Position numbers and translations under genes: made by a program. Below, piece after piece: positions 35,801 through 47,002 of a stretch of DNA of 64,000 nucleotides (the first letter of the stretch is position 1; each line of letters starts with the position of its first letter). The notes under the pieces were generated by a model. The model saw nothing but the letters and a program-made list of their open reading frames with translations. It had not been told where the DNA came from and ran no database searches. The stretch comes from Citrus sinensis (taxonomy: Eukaryota; Streptophyta; Magnoliopsida; Sapindales; Rutaceae), in contig NC_068556.1 in the NCBI RefSeq assembly GCF_022201045.2, positions 1,652,001-1,716,000 of the forward strand, written 5' to 3'.

Positions 35801-38800
35801 GTCTTCTTGGCTTTTGATGTTTAGATTTTCAAAGAATCAGCTTAGGTTTTTGCTTTGAAGAACTTTAGACATGAACAAATATCTGGCAGTCTCTTTTTCA
35901 ATTATATGGTATTTTCTGAATTACCTAGATTCTAATAAAGTTTTACCTATAGGCAACAGAAGCTTCCATCTGATTTTGCTGAAAGGGCTCATTTGTTTGA
36001 TGATTTTAAAGTGCTAGTGGAGAGAAATCCTATGTTGCAAGACAAACTCAAATTTCCCAGTATGGATAAATCAAGACTCTTGAGCTTAATTAAGCAGATG
36101 TGAGTCAAGCAATTTTCTTATCTGTTAATGCTAACGGTGAGCTTGGATATTTGATCAATTGCTCTGCTCTTTGTGCCACAGTATGGATTGGTGGGTTCCT
36201 TATTGCATCAATGTGATGCCTAATGCAAATAATGAGACCATCTCACTGAAAGATTTTCCCACGGTATCAAACCTTAGATATGCTTCATCAATTCTTACTG
36301 ATAAACCCAATCAAGAAGGCAGGCCCTTGGACGCATCTAGTGGTGATGATGTAAGTGCATATCCTTGCATGAACCTGAATTCACGTAATAATTTTCTTTG
36401 TTAATAAATCCTTATTTTATATTTCAATTATTTTTCCAGTCTAATGATAGCAGCTGCTTCAATGACAATAACCAGGTAAGTGTTGCAGAACTTGTTTCAC
36501 TCACAAGGATCGCTATTATGTAAACCAAAGCTGAATAAGATTTGCGGAAGAGTTGCTTAATGAGTGATTTCTCTTCTTTTTCTTTTCAGTCTAGAGAGAG
36601 CACTAGCTTGCCTGATGCAGATTCTGCAGTTTGTGCAAAATCGTTGGAAAAATCTGTTAATTTGAAGCTGCAACTGATCAATGAACCATCTGAATGCCGA
36701 ACATTGTTGCTCCCTGATAATTCTTTTGGGGGAAGGGTATGGTTGTCTACTTTGTCGCTTTTCACTGTGTCCCTTAATTTAGTTGCTATCTTTTTTTTTT
36801 TCTTTTTTGCCCATTTTCTGTCTTGTGTCTCTTAAATCTGGTGCGTGACAACATGCATGCAGTTAATTACACATTCTTTGATTCCCTCGCCATTTCATTG
36901 CAGTTAGTATTTTTCACTTTTGTTGTGTTGAGTCTTTCTATTTCTCTGAGGGGAACAATATACTATTTTTATTTTTCATGGCCTCCTTCTCTAATGTTTC
37001 TCTTCCATCTGATATGAAGAAGCTCCATTTATTATAGAAAAGAAAATATCACTTTTAGAACAGTTAGATTCATTTGTCCAATTCATGCAGCACTTTTGCA
37101 TCTTTCTTCATATAACAAATTCTCTTAGGCTGATTGATTTAATTTTAATGAAAGGTAAATGGGCTTGAACCACTTGGATATGACGATCCCACTTTTTAAG
37201 TTCATTTTAAATATATTACATAACAGAAATGGTTCTGAAACTTGGTATCGCCTAACATAGAAATTATCCTTCAGAACTATTGAACTAACAATTCCTATGA
37301 TGATCTATCTTTCATTTATTTGTTTCCTGATGCATGTTAGGTACTTGTATGGATATGGTTAATGCTTTTACTTTTTAGACTATAAGTACTTCATTGTATC
37401 AATTTAGGTTGTCCGGTTGATCTATTCACATTCTGGGGATTTCTTGGTGGCATTAACACAAACTGCTACACACAAACTCTGGAAATGGCAGAGTAATAAA
37501 CAGTCTCTGGAGGAGGTTTGGCTTGCTAAACGAAAGTTCTTCATTTTAGTTTCTATGAATATTTCCTTGAAAGCTTGTTCATTTGGCAGGAGAATGTTAA
37601 CATGGAACCGCAGTTATATCAACCTTCAAGCAAATTAGTAATGACCAATGATATAGCTGCAGATCCCAAAGATTCTATTTCATGCTTTGCATTGAGAGGT
37701 TCTCATCTTTTCTCAGCATCAGGAGGGAAAATCTCCATATTCAGTCTGGAGACATTTCAGGTAAATGAAAAATAAACCATGTATGTCTGCCCTTAACTGT
37801 GCAAAATTCACCACTTTTGTGGCACTATCTCTTATGTCTTTTGCTTTGTTTTGATGCAGACATTGGCAACATTCGCCAACCCACCACCCATAGCTACATA
37901 TTTCATCTTACTTCCCCAAGATTTGTTTGCTTTTGGCTTTGATGACTCTTCAATCCTAGTTCATTGTCCCTGCACCAAAAAGGTCGTTATTTACCTGCAC
38001 CAAAGTTTAGATTTTTAGATTTAAGAAACCAACCACTTTCCTTTTTACGCCCCCAGGTCCCTCCTATGTGGTGACATAGGGGTGTAAAAGGGGGATTCCA
38101 TCAATTTGAGATTGAGGTCATTGCTATGCTTCGTGTGTCCAAAGACAAAAGCCAAGCTCAAGGGCCATCAAAATCGAATAACATGCCTAGCATATTCTCT
38201 CAGTTTGAACGTGCTTGTATCCTCCGGAGCTGATGCCCAGGTAACTAATGCATATTAGTATGTACATGTGTATCAATTGAAGCTGTTAAAAGGCACTATG
38301 TGAGGCAAATTTTTATTAGGCTTCAATAGGCATTTCAGCTGGTGGGTATTTATATATATTCATCTTGATATCTGAAAAGAAACTTAAATATTTGAGATTT
38401 TTTTTCTTTTAGATCAATTTACTTGAAGCTAATTTTTGCATGGCTGTCAAAAAATTTGATCAAGTGCTTGGAAGGTTTTCACCATACAAGATCTGTGATG
38501 GTCTTTTTTTAAACTCATATTAGAAAATGTTGTAGCCCTAATTTCAGGCCAATGGAAGATGCTTCAAATGTCCTTCCATTGCAATTCTCATTGATTCTGA
38601 ACTTAATTTCGTTTTAGCAATCTTACAATTATCTGTGTTTATTTACAAGTGAGTGACATGGCAAGTTTATTGTCTTTCAGCTGTGTGTATGGGATGCAGT
38701 TGGATGGAAGAAACTATGCAGTAAGTTTTTGCATAGTTTTCAGACTGGTTTGGTGCCAGAAACCACTATTGTGAATCACATTCAGTTTCATCCAGATCAG

Positions 38801-39377
38801 ATTCACCTACTTTCAATCCACGAAGGACAGATAGATGTGTATGAAGCACCCACACTAAATCACACTTCCCAGGTGCTATTAATATCTCACATTATGTTTG
38901 TACAAATAGTTGTGAAGTTTCACAGTTTTAAGTTTTTTTATGTTGCAGTTGGTGCCTGACAAAATGGATCTTCCAATCACATACGCCACATATTCTTGCG
39001 ATGGTAAGTGTATATATGTTAGCTGCAAAAGCGGACACGTAAAAGTTTTTGATACTTCAACACTCGAGCTAAGGTGTCAGATTAATCTCACTGCCTATGC
39101 ACAACCTGGAACTATCAGGTGAATAATCTTATAACAGATTGATATTATTTTCTCCACTGCTTTCACGTGTTGATTACTGAATCTTTTGCACAGTTTGGAG
39201 CTCTATCCTCTTGTCATTGCTGCTCATCCGTTGGAACCCAATCGAATAGCGTTAGGGCTTACTAATGGTAGAGTCCATGTTATTGAGCCCCTAGAATCTG
39301 AAGTAGAATGGGGAAAACTACCTTTCACAGATAGCAGGGAGTTTAGTACTACTTTTGGTTCCACTGCTCTTGAATAG
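32809..39377 (+). CDS. TOPLESS-like corepressor with duplicated LisH-CTLH module and one WD40 propeller
   Basis: Seventeen exons: 32809-32912, 33012-33191, 34475-34588, 34671-34857, 34993-35057, 35138-35317, 35953-36099, 36182-36350, 36440-36475, 36590-36736, 37408-37515, 37590-37760, 37860-37982, 38145-38240, 38681-38872, 38949-39118 and 39194-39377. They total 2373 nt, encoding 790 residues, all phases consistent. Module A (residues about 10-195) has LisH (THLITLIMKFLEEENFKESL), CTLH (LEQESKIFFN, NGEWEKAEKYLSAFTK) and the following helices (RKDLKVFS). Module B (about 196-330) repeats this: LIYLIHQFLNEEEFKETL, LEQETRVFFD, SGEWDNAEKYLSAFTN. Then a short linker leads into a WD40 region (VVRLIYSHSGDFLVALTQ, LVSSGADAQLCVWDAVGW) matching the C-terminal propeller of TPL. 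The N-terminal propeller of full-length TPL (about 1130 residues) is absent. Intron 3 has a GC donor. TPL proteins are nuclear corepressors that bind LxLxL (EAR) motifs through the LisH-CTLH domain; whether this one does is inference. Confidence 0.85.
33331..33768. repeat. Imperfect tandem/inverted repeats in intron 2 of the TOPLESS-like gene
   Basis: Four degenerate copies of a 45-70-bp unit occur, each with ATTCCTCTCCTCTC..TATTTTTTCCAACTAAA..GA.CTAAAAGTTAGC: about 33471-33528, 33544-33601, 33651-33710 and 33721-33768. The block starts with GCATGTTTGGTTTCAAGG, an inverted relative of CCAACCAAACATG inside it. This is probably a MITE whose end has been amplified. Confidence 0.6.
35733..35884 (+). 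pseudogene. Fossil exon of the TOPLESS-like gene (second-module copy of exon 3)
   Basis: This lies inside intron 6, exactly where module B should have an equivalent of exon 3. It reads WKDLLKVFLAFDV, then IFKESA, then VFALKNFRHEQISG, with in-frame stops between the pieces. It aligns with module A's exon 3 (RKDLKVFSVS..LLALKDLR) and with TPL's VKDLKVFSAFNEELFKE. It no longer has a usable reading frame. Because the live exon 3 is 114 nt (38 codons, same phase at both ends), skipping it keeps the frame, which explains how the gene survived the loss. Confidence 0.8.
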
Positions 39378-41165
39378 CTGTAATACCAGGTTTTGTTGCA
39401 GTTGACTGCTTGCATAGCCTTATGAACCGATCTTTTTGCATAGGAATTTGTGGACTTTAGAGATACAAGTATAAGTCTGGTGGGCTGGGGCCACTGAAAT
39501 CTTATTGATTTTTTGGCAAACCTATTAAGAGCCATGCTATCTTCTACTGGGGGTATACATCATCTTATTTTTGTTGTTTGGTTATAGATCATTCAATGGC
39601 GCGCAAAGGAAAGGATGGGAACTTTCATTTTTTGGGATAGGGGGTCCATTGAATTTAAAAATTGTTTCAACTCAAAAAGCAAACTGGTGTTGTATAAGTA
39701 CAGCATGCAAGTGTCTTCTGCTTCTTTCACTATGATGTTATTTGCCCTATATCACTTTTACATGTTATGCAATTCTTTTTTTTTTTTGGGGGGGGGAGCT
39801 GAACTGTTTGTTAATGGATCCCGTCTCTCTGTTTCCTCAGTTCCTCGTCCCTTTTCTCTTTGCTTTATGGGCTATGTCGATGTTTTATTGGGATTTCTAC
39901 CTAGAGCATTGAACTAACAGGTTGATGGACAATTTGCAAATTGTAGAGGTATTTGTACACAAAACGTCAGTTTCAAGCAACTAGCAAGCGTTTGATATGA
40001 CTCTGGCTTGGGTGATTTCCATTGTCTATTTTCATATTGTCATAAACTGATTAACTGAAGAAGAGTAATGGTAAAATTTTAACCACAATTGATTTGGTCT
40101 TATTGCAGAGCCAGTACTACTTTGAATTTGAAATTCAGTTGGGGTAGTCAGTACTCAGTACTAGGGTGGGTATCTTTGTCTCATTTTCTAGCAATATTTA
40201 TGGTTAGTATTGAATTGGTCCAGAGAAATAATAATTATTTACTGAATCCCAAAAATAAAAGGAAACGATCGTATATGGGTTGCAAATAGAATCTTTTTGA
40301 AGATCTAGATCAAATTGGCTTGAATTTTGACGTTCATGTTTGTCAGCCATCCAGGTAACGTATGACCAAGTAAGCATACTTTAATCAACTGTTAAAGGAT
40401 TATAGATGCTTTAGATGGGTCAACCTGATTCAACTGGATCTCTTTCTCTGTGGCTGTATGTGGGTAAGAGATAGCCAGATGGGACAAAACGTCGTTATTT
40501 CGAGCCGTTGACCCTCAAAGTTTGGTCTATTATGCTAGTGGACCTCCAACCTTCTAAAACTAAACACACATACCCTTACAGTTGCGATTGATGAAGTCAA
40601 TGCTGCGTATCTTGCTGATTCTGAAAAACCGATCTCATCATCAATAGTTAAACTATTGACAGAACGTTCACCGTCCTTGAATAAACGAAAAATGCAAATG
40701 TATCATGTATGGGACTTGTGTGTCCATTTGTAAAACTTTGGGGATCAAACGTGAATTAGGGAAAACGTTATGGGTACGAGACTATTATGAGTAATTTTTT
40801 TTTTCGGAGAACAAATAAAAATGTAAACGGCTAAAATAGCATGATTGGTTTTTGGCGCGCAATGGAACGGTCAACAAACGAAAAGTCGTTGGCATGGCTC
40901 TATTTTGTCTTTATTAGATTGGACTCACTCATCGCTTTCAATTTTAGATATTATTTTGAAGATCAGAGCCAAGAAAGACCTAAAGGGAATTGATATTTTT
41001 ATCGGCGAAAATTTTATCTTATGGATTTGTTTTCTTGTTGTTCTTACGTTAGCCAAGAATCTTTATATTTGGGTTTAATCTTATTATTCTAAATATTTTA
41101 GCCCGCCTATTTCTTCCCTCTTACTCGTGTCTGATCAATTGTCTTTTGCAGCCGCATGCACAACA
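39378..41165. other. Interval between the TOPLESS-like and LRR-malectin genes
   Basis: It contains the 3' UTR of the TOPLESS-like gene, a T-run joined to a G-run at about 39777-39796, and a possible small transposon at 40508-40755. The remainder has no recognisable coding content. The last 200 bases are the presumed promoter and leader of the receptor gene. Confidence 0.5.
40508..40755. mobile_element. Possible small MITE with CCCTCAAAGTTTG-type ends
   Basis: The left end TTGACCCTCAAAGTTTGGTC resembles the reverse complement of the right part (AAAACTTTGGGGATCAAACG). The match is partial, and I do not see a clear target duplication, so this is tentative. Confidence 0.3.
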
Positions 41166-44100
41166 ATGGAACTCTTAAGGCCCTCTTTGCTGCTAACTGT
41201 ATCACTATCTCTGCTTCAGCTTGTTTCTGCACAAACAAGCACTGACTCAGCTGAAGGTTTCTCTTTATGTCATATTTGTTCTGATAATAGTATTCTGAAT
41301 CCTATTTGTTTCCTAATTCTTATGAACTTTTAATTGTTCAGTGGATGCCCTTAACAAGCTGATCGATTACTGGAACTTAAGAAGCAAAATCAATCTTACT
41401 ACAATTGACCCTTGTACACGGAATGCCTCATGGGCATCTGAAAATGCGAATCCTCGTGTTGCTTGTGACTGCACCAGCAATTCCTGCCACATCACTCACT
41501 TGTTAGTTCATCATCGTAGTGTTTTTCATTTCTTACTTTGGAGTAACTTGGTGCCTGTGCTGGTCTAATTTTATATTTACACATGGTTCAGAAAGATTTA
41601 TGCTTTGGACATCATGGGCGAGTTACCAAGCGAGCTTTTTATGCTAAGGAAGCTAATGGACTTGTAAGAGATCGAATTGTCTAATTCTTTTCTTTTAATT
41701 CTAGTTTCCTTTGTTTTTTAATTTTGATTGACGATCATGAATTGCGATGCAGGAATCTGGGTCAAAACGTACTAAATGGAAGCATTCCAGCTGAAATTGG
41801 GCAGCTATCAAATATGCAATATCTGTAATGCCAACAAACTTGCACGATGCTTTGATTATAGAGATTTCAAATTCTTGAATTAATGCATTTAAAATTTTTT
41901 CCATGTTGAGTTATTCACAATAACTTTTTTTTTTCTTCTCTATATTTGAGCAATTGAACAGTAGCCTGGGCATAAACAATTTCACTGGTCGAGTGCCTAC
42001 AGAACTCGGAAATCTAACCAAGTTGATTAGCCTGTTAAGTGCATATCTTCAAGTTTTTTATGTACTTCTGTTCATAAAGTCGTGAACTTCGTTTTTTGTA
42101 ACAAATACTAATTTTCTTTAGCTTCCTCTGTGTTACAGAAGCTTTAGCTCAAACAATTTCTTTGGACCATTGCCCAAGGAGCTTGGAAAGTTAACATCCT
42201 TGCAGCAGCTGTAAGTTGTGTCATCCGAAATGAAAATTGGGTTTCCTTAATTTTCCTGGAAACTACGCTAGGAAATCCTTAAAATCTGATCAGTTATTGG
42301 ATTCTTCTTTCAGGTATATCGATAGCAGTGGAGTGACAGGATCTATTCCCCAGGAATTTGCAAATCTGAAATCCCTACGAATTCTGTAATTCTGTAGAGA
42401 TTTTTGAACAATATTTCCGGAACTCATATTTTTTGATGTTATAAGTTAGTAAATGGCAAACTTACTATTGGGTTCTTTATTTTTAATTTCAGCTGGGCAT
42501 CGGATAATCTCTTCACTGGCAAGATTCCAGAATTTTTTGGAACGCTTACAGAACTTGCTGATCTGTAAGTTATAAATCTATATTTTTAACCTGGATGATT
42601 CAAGCAGTTATGCAATGTAATTCTTCTCTGCGTATGACTAGTATCCTGTGTAATTCACAGGCGACTTCAAGGAACGTTGCTTGAAGGTCCAATTCCAAGA
42701 AGTTTTCGTGCCCTTAATAAACTGGAAGACCTGTAAGATCATTAATTTACAGTGATGGTTATTCCAAGTTCTCATTCAGGGAATTTGTTTATGTTTTCTT
42801 TTTCTTTTCTTTTTTTTAATTTTAATAGGAGGATCGGTGATCTCAGTGCTGAGGATTCTACTCTTGATTTCCTAGAAAGCCAAAAAAGTTTGTCCATATT
42901 GTAAGCTTTTGGATATCTACTTAGTCTATTCAGACTCTTTTTTTTCTTTCGTTTCATGTTGGTTTCATTTTTGTTATGAAGGCATACCCATATTTCTTTT
43001 CAGATCTTTGAGAAACTGTCGAGTGTCAGGAAAAATTCCAGATCAACTTGGCACTTTTGCTAAGTTACAGCTATTGTAAGTCATCTTGAACACAAGATCA
43101 CTGCAAACTAGTATGTATATTTTCAGATCTTTCAGCAATATCTATTTTATTCATTTGTATATAATCTTTGTGACAGAGACTTGAGCTTCAACAAGTTGAC
43201 AGGTCAAATACCAACCTCATTGCAAGATCTTTCTACGTTACAATATTTGTACGTAATATTATTTTAGCTCTTCACTTCTACTATCACTATGCCATAATTG
43301 GATTTCTAAAACTAATTGGGAATACAAGATTTAACAGCCCAATCAGGCAGAACACAATCAGAACATATTTACTCACACTGAGTAAACACCTCTCAGTTTC
43401 ATATTTTCCTAATCCTTGATGAACCCTTCTTGTATTAGCTGAAACCTTTTGAGCTTTGAGCATGTGCTCACCATCTGATTTGCTTAACGGACATGCTGAA
43501 CATATATCTCAGGTATCTTGGAAACAACAACTTGTCTGGAGAGTTGCCGGTGAATATCATAGCTCCAAATCTCATTGCATTGTGAGTGCTACCTTGTATT
43601 TGGAGTTCTATATGTTGCCTTCTTTTGGGGACAGTTGTTATTCAAGAAATTTGCCTCATTTATTGTATTTCAGAGACGTCTCATACAATCCCCTATCTGG
43701 AAATTTGCCTCGTAATTTTGCCAAAGGAGGATTATCAATGTAAGTCAAACATAGCTGTGATAACTCTATCTACTGATGATCTGCAGACTCGGAAACATTT
43801 AATTGCCTCCCTTTTGAGCAAGAAATGACTTTTTCCCTTTCTATTCAGGAATGTTATCGGAAGTTCTATCAATGCAAATAATTTGCAGGATGGGTAAGGA
43901 TATGGAATTACTAGTTCTTATGAAGAAGATCTTCTCACTCTTTATTTCCGATTACCGGGCATGCTTCAAAGTTCAACCTTAGTATTATCAGTCCTTTTGG
44001 TCCTGTGTATCTAAATCGGATATATATAATTCTTAATCTTTGGAACTTGTTACTCTTATTTGACTTCTTGGTTATTTAAAGGATCAAGATCATCTCCGGA

Positions 44101-45436
44101 TCTGATCTTCATCTGACTAAATTCTGTTAATATGATTGGTAGTTAATAAATTAAAATGAAAAGTAGTTAAATCTTAATCATCAACTAACACTAAAATACA
44201 GGTGGCACAAAATTTGTAAAAGATTAAGAGTGCTCAAATCAGGAGAGAATCCTAATCCTTATTTAAACTATATTTTTTCACCACATCGATATTGATGTTT
44301 TCAGGAAGGCTTTAGGAATGATGCAGTGTCTCCACAGCAATACCAAGTGCAGCAACAAAGTTCCATCCTGTAAGTACAGCTTTCTAATTTTCTGCATTTT
44401 TACAATAAATTGATGTTCTCAATTTAATTCGTTGAGATCATTAGCCGTGTAAGTTATCTATGTTTCCATTGTAGCTTCATTTTCTATCAAGTGCGGAGGC
44501 ACACAAATAGCATCAGCATCTGGCATTGAATTTGATGACGACTCAAAAACTCTGGAAGCTGCCTCATTTTACACGAGCTCTGGTAACCGATGGGCAGTAA
44601 GCAACACGGGGAATTTCATCTCAAACCCAAATGGACCCCTATATATAGCACAAACAGATTCTCAAATCACAGGGACATTAGATTCTGAGCTGTACAAGAC
44701 AGCAAGGATCTCTCCGAGCTCACTGAGGTACTATGGCCTCGGTTTAGAGAATGGGAAATACAGGATTGATCTTCACTTTGCAGAGATAACAATGGAGGAC
44801 TCGCTGTCCTGGAAAGGTCTAGGAAGGCGTGTATTCGATGTTTACATTCAGGTATATATGATAAAAAAAAATGATTGGTCAATTTTTTCTTTTTACTTGC
44901 CTTTTTAGTCGTCTCATAATTTGATTGGCTTAAGGGTGAGAGAGTTCTGCGAGACTTAAACATTAAAAAGGAAGCCGGCGGATCCAAAAGAGCCTTAGTG
45001 AAAACATTTGAGGCAAACGTGACAAACACAATCATTGAAATACATTTTTTCTGGGCTGGCAAAGGAACCTGTTGCATCCCATTCCAAGGCACATATGGAC
45101 CTTTAGTATCAGCAATCCATGCTTCTCAAGGTTCATAAATTAATTAATCTGACTCATTTGTTTTCATTACCTTCTTTATCCACCAAATGTATGTATATAT
45201 ATATATATAATACTGTTTCTTATTCCTAATTTCTTTAACACTCCTCATTAGTTTCCACTGGCAATGGCTCTTCAAAAGGCGACAAGAAACACGTAGGAAA
45301 GATTGTTGGAATCACAGTTGGATGTGCAGCCGCGCTCGTAATAATCTCCTCTGTGTTCTACTTATGGTGGACAAAGGATTCTTCTAGCCACATTAGAATT
45401 TTCACAGACTCGCCAAAGCAGAATTTGGTAAGATAA
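41166..45436 (+). CDS. LRR-malectin receptor-like protein lacking a kinase domain (LRR-VIII-2 related)
   Basis: Nineteen exons give 657 residues: 41166-41256, 41342-41501, 41592-41663, 41753-41824, 41962-42033, 42139-42210, 42314-42385, 42493-42564, 42661-42732, 42829-42900, 43004-43075, 43177-43248, 43513-43581, 43674-43739, 43849-43893, 44305-44369, 44475-44851, 44935-45130 and 45252-45436. A signal peptide (LLLTVSLSLLQLVSA) is followed by a Cys-containing cap, then about 12 LRR segments (LGQNVLNGSIPAEIGQLSN). Ten of these exons are exactly 72 nt with phase-2 borders. A malectin-like domain follows (SIKCGG, SSLRYYGLGLENGKY, FWAGKGTCCIPFQGTYGP), then one membrane helix (ITVGCAAALVIISSVFYLWW) and a cytoplasmic tail of about 25 residues ending at a stop. 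Relatives such as At1g56140 and At1g53430 continue into a kinase; none is found before the next gene. It would sit in the plasma membrane as a receptor-like protein or decoy, or be a truncated receptor kinase gene. Confidence 0.85.
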
Positions 45437-46501
45437 ATAAATCCCCAGCCCACATCTGCATATCTGTAACAAAAGGAAAAAAAAAAAAAAAAAAGGCTTC
45501 ATGCATACCGAATGCTTTAATTTAAATCGTTTCTCTTGTTTGCTTTCCAACGCAATGTGATAGTTGGGATCCTCCTGCTTGGCCTTATGTTGATGTGGGT
45601 CTTGGTATATCAATTGATGGGAATATGAAGTAGGCCTTGGCCTTCTTGGCTTGTAAGTTTTATATTGTGTGCATAATAATAATAATAATAATTGTGTATT
45701 AATCATGAATTTGGTATTTTAGTGGTCCTGGTCGTATTGTTCTTTGTTTCTAGCATTCGCTTTTTTCTTGATACATATGTGGTGGGGGCATTGCTTCTGA
45801 ACGTTTGCAGAAGACTATCAGTTCCTTTTACCATGATAACTGCTTACTGCTTAAGAGAATCTCACTACTCAAAGTTCAAAATTTGTCGGCAGAGAGAAAA
45901 AAACTTTCATATTTTACCATGCAACCAAACGTGAGTGTCGTTTTTGTTTTTGTTTTTTTTTCTTTTGTTTTTTTTTGTTGTTGGTTATTATTATTATTAT
46001 TATTATTTCCAAGGAAAAGGACGCCCATAATAAACTCAATAATTCGAGAATAGGGAGAATTGTAAAAACTAACCTCACCATCACTAGTTAATCTCGAAAG
46101 GCAGAATTGGAGAGTGTTGATTTTAACATGTTTTTTGGCATATGGGTTAATTAAGCAGCATATGGAGAATATGGGATTACTTGAGGGGTTTGATTAAATA
46201 CTATTCGAGCTTTAGATTCTAAATTTCTAATCACGTTTGTTTTATTTTTTTAAAAAAAGCAAGAAAAGTGAAAGTGCATTATTGTACGTGGAAGCGGTTT
46301 CGTTCATCTTTTGTGAATAATTAACAACGTACCCTTTCTTCATCACGAAGCACTGCTTTCATGCAAGATTTCTGATTTTAAGTTTATTCCTTCTTAAGTT
46401 TCTTTTTTTGGGAAGAATGCAGACTTGATTCACGAGAAATGCCGACACGTAAAATGAAAATAAAATATAACAATATATGCGCACGCAGCATCTGCGTTCG
46501 C

Positions 46502-46574
46502 CGATCACGATGGGACTCAAACCCACCATCTCCCGCTCCGGAGGCGAGCGCCTTATCCATTAGGCCACGCGATC
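46502..46574 (-). tRNA. tRNA-Arg (anticodon CCG), possibly weakened
   Basis: On the minus strand, 73 nt fold as a cloverleaf. The acceptor stem is GATCGCG against CGTGATC with one G-T pair and discriminator G. The D arm is GCC/GGC. The anticodon stem CTCGC/GCGGG carries loop CTCCGGA, so the anticodon is CCG (Arg). The T stem is GTGGG/CCCAT. Two oddities: the T loop reads TTTGAGT, where position 56 is normally C, and the anticodon stem has a wobble pair. The internal A box (TGGCCTAATGG) is good and the B box (GGTTTGAGTCC) carries that one mismatch. It may be a functional nuclear tRNA or an ageing copy. Confidence 0.85.
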
Positions 46575-46636
46575 AGCTGTGGCCGTGTCGGTGGCAAATT
46601 TCTTTATTTCCTATAAATTCATCATTTTGATCACAC

Positions 46637-47002
46637 TAAGTGCCTGTTTGGTATGGCTTATTTAAGAGCCATAAGTGCTTATTTAGTCGTATAAGCACTT
46701 TTTAAAATTTTTTATAGTGTTTGGCTATTTTTTTAATAGAGTTTTTTTAGCTTAAATAAACTAATTTACCTCTACTAGTAAAAGCCTAAAATTTGAGCTT
46801 TTGGGAGTAGAGACTATAGAGCTTTTCTAAAAATATATAATATAAAAAATATCACACAGTTTAATGGTTCAAAAATATTTTTTTTATTGACAACCAAACA
46901 CCCAATGATTTTTTGTCCAAAAGCTCTATTGGTATAAACTCTACTGCTATAAACTCTACTGTTATAAGCTCTATTTAATAAGTTGTACCAAACGGAGCCT
47001 AA
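46637..47002. mobile_element. MITE with CTGTTTGGTA-type terminal inverted repeats
   Basis: The left end TAAGTGCCTGTTTGGTATGG and the right end (reverse) TTAGGCTCCGTTTGGTACAA match at most positions, followed by CTTA in both arms. The element is about 365 bp, AT-rich and non-coding, with further inner pairing of AAGCACTT-type words. Target duplication is not clear. Confidence 0.6.

Noticed and set aside
35733-35884. Treating the fossil exon as a coding exon of the TOPLESS-like gene
   Set aside because: It carries in-frame stops in the required frame, while joining exon 6 directly to exon 7 keeps the frame and the homology.
39777-39796. T-run joined to G-run as a regulatory site
   Set aside because: Simple homopolymers with nothing to support a function.
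45437-46053. Missing kinase exons of the LRR-malectin gene
   Set aside because: Short frames here show none of the kinase motifs (GEGGFG, HRD, DFG) and contain low-complexity runs.
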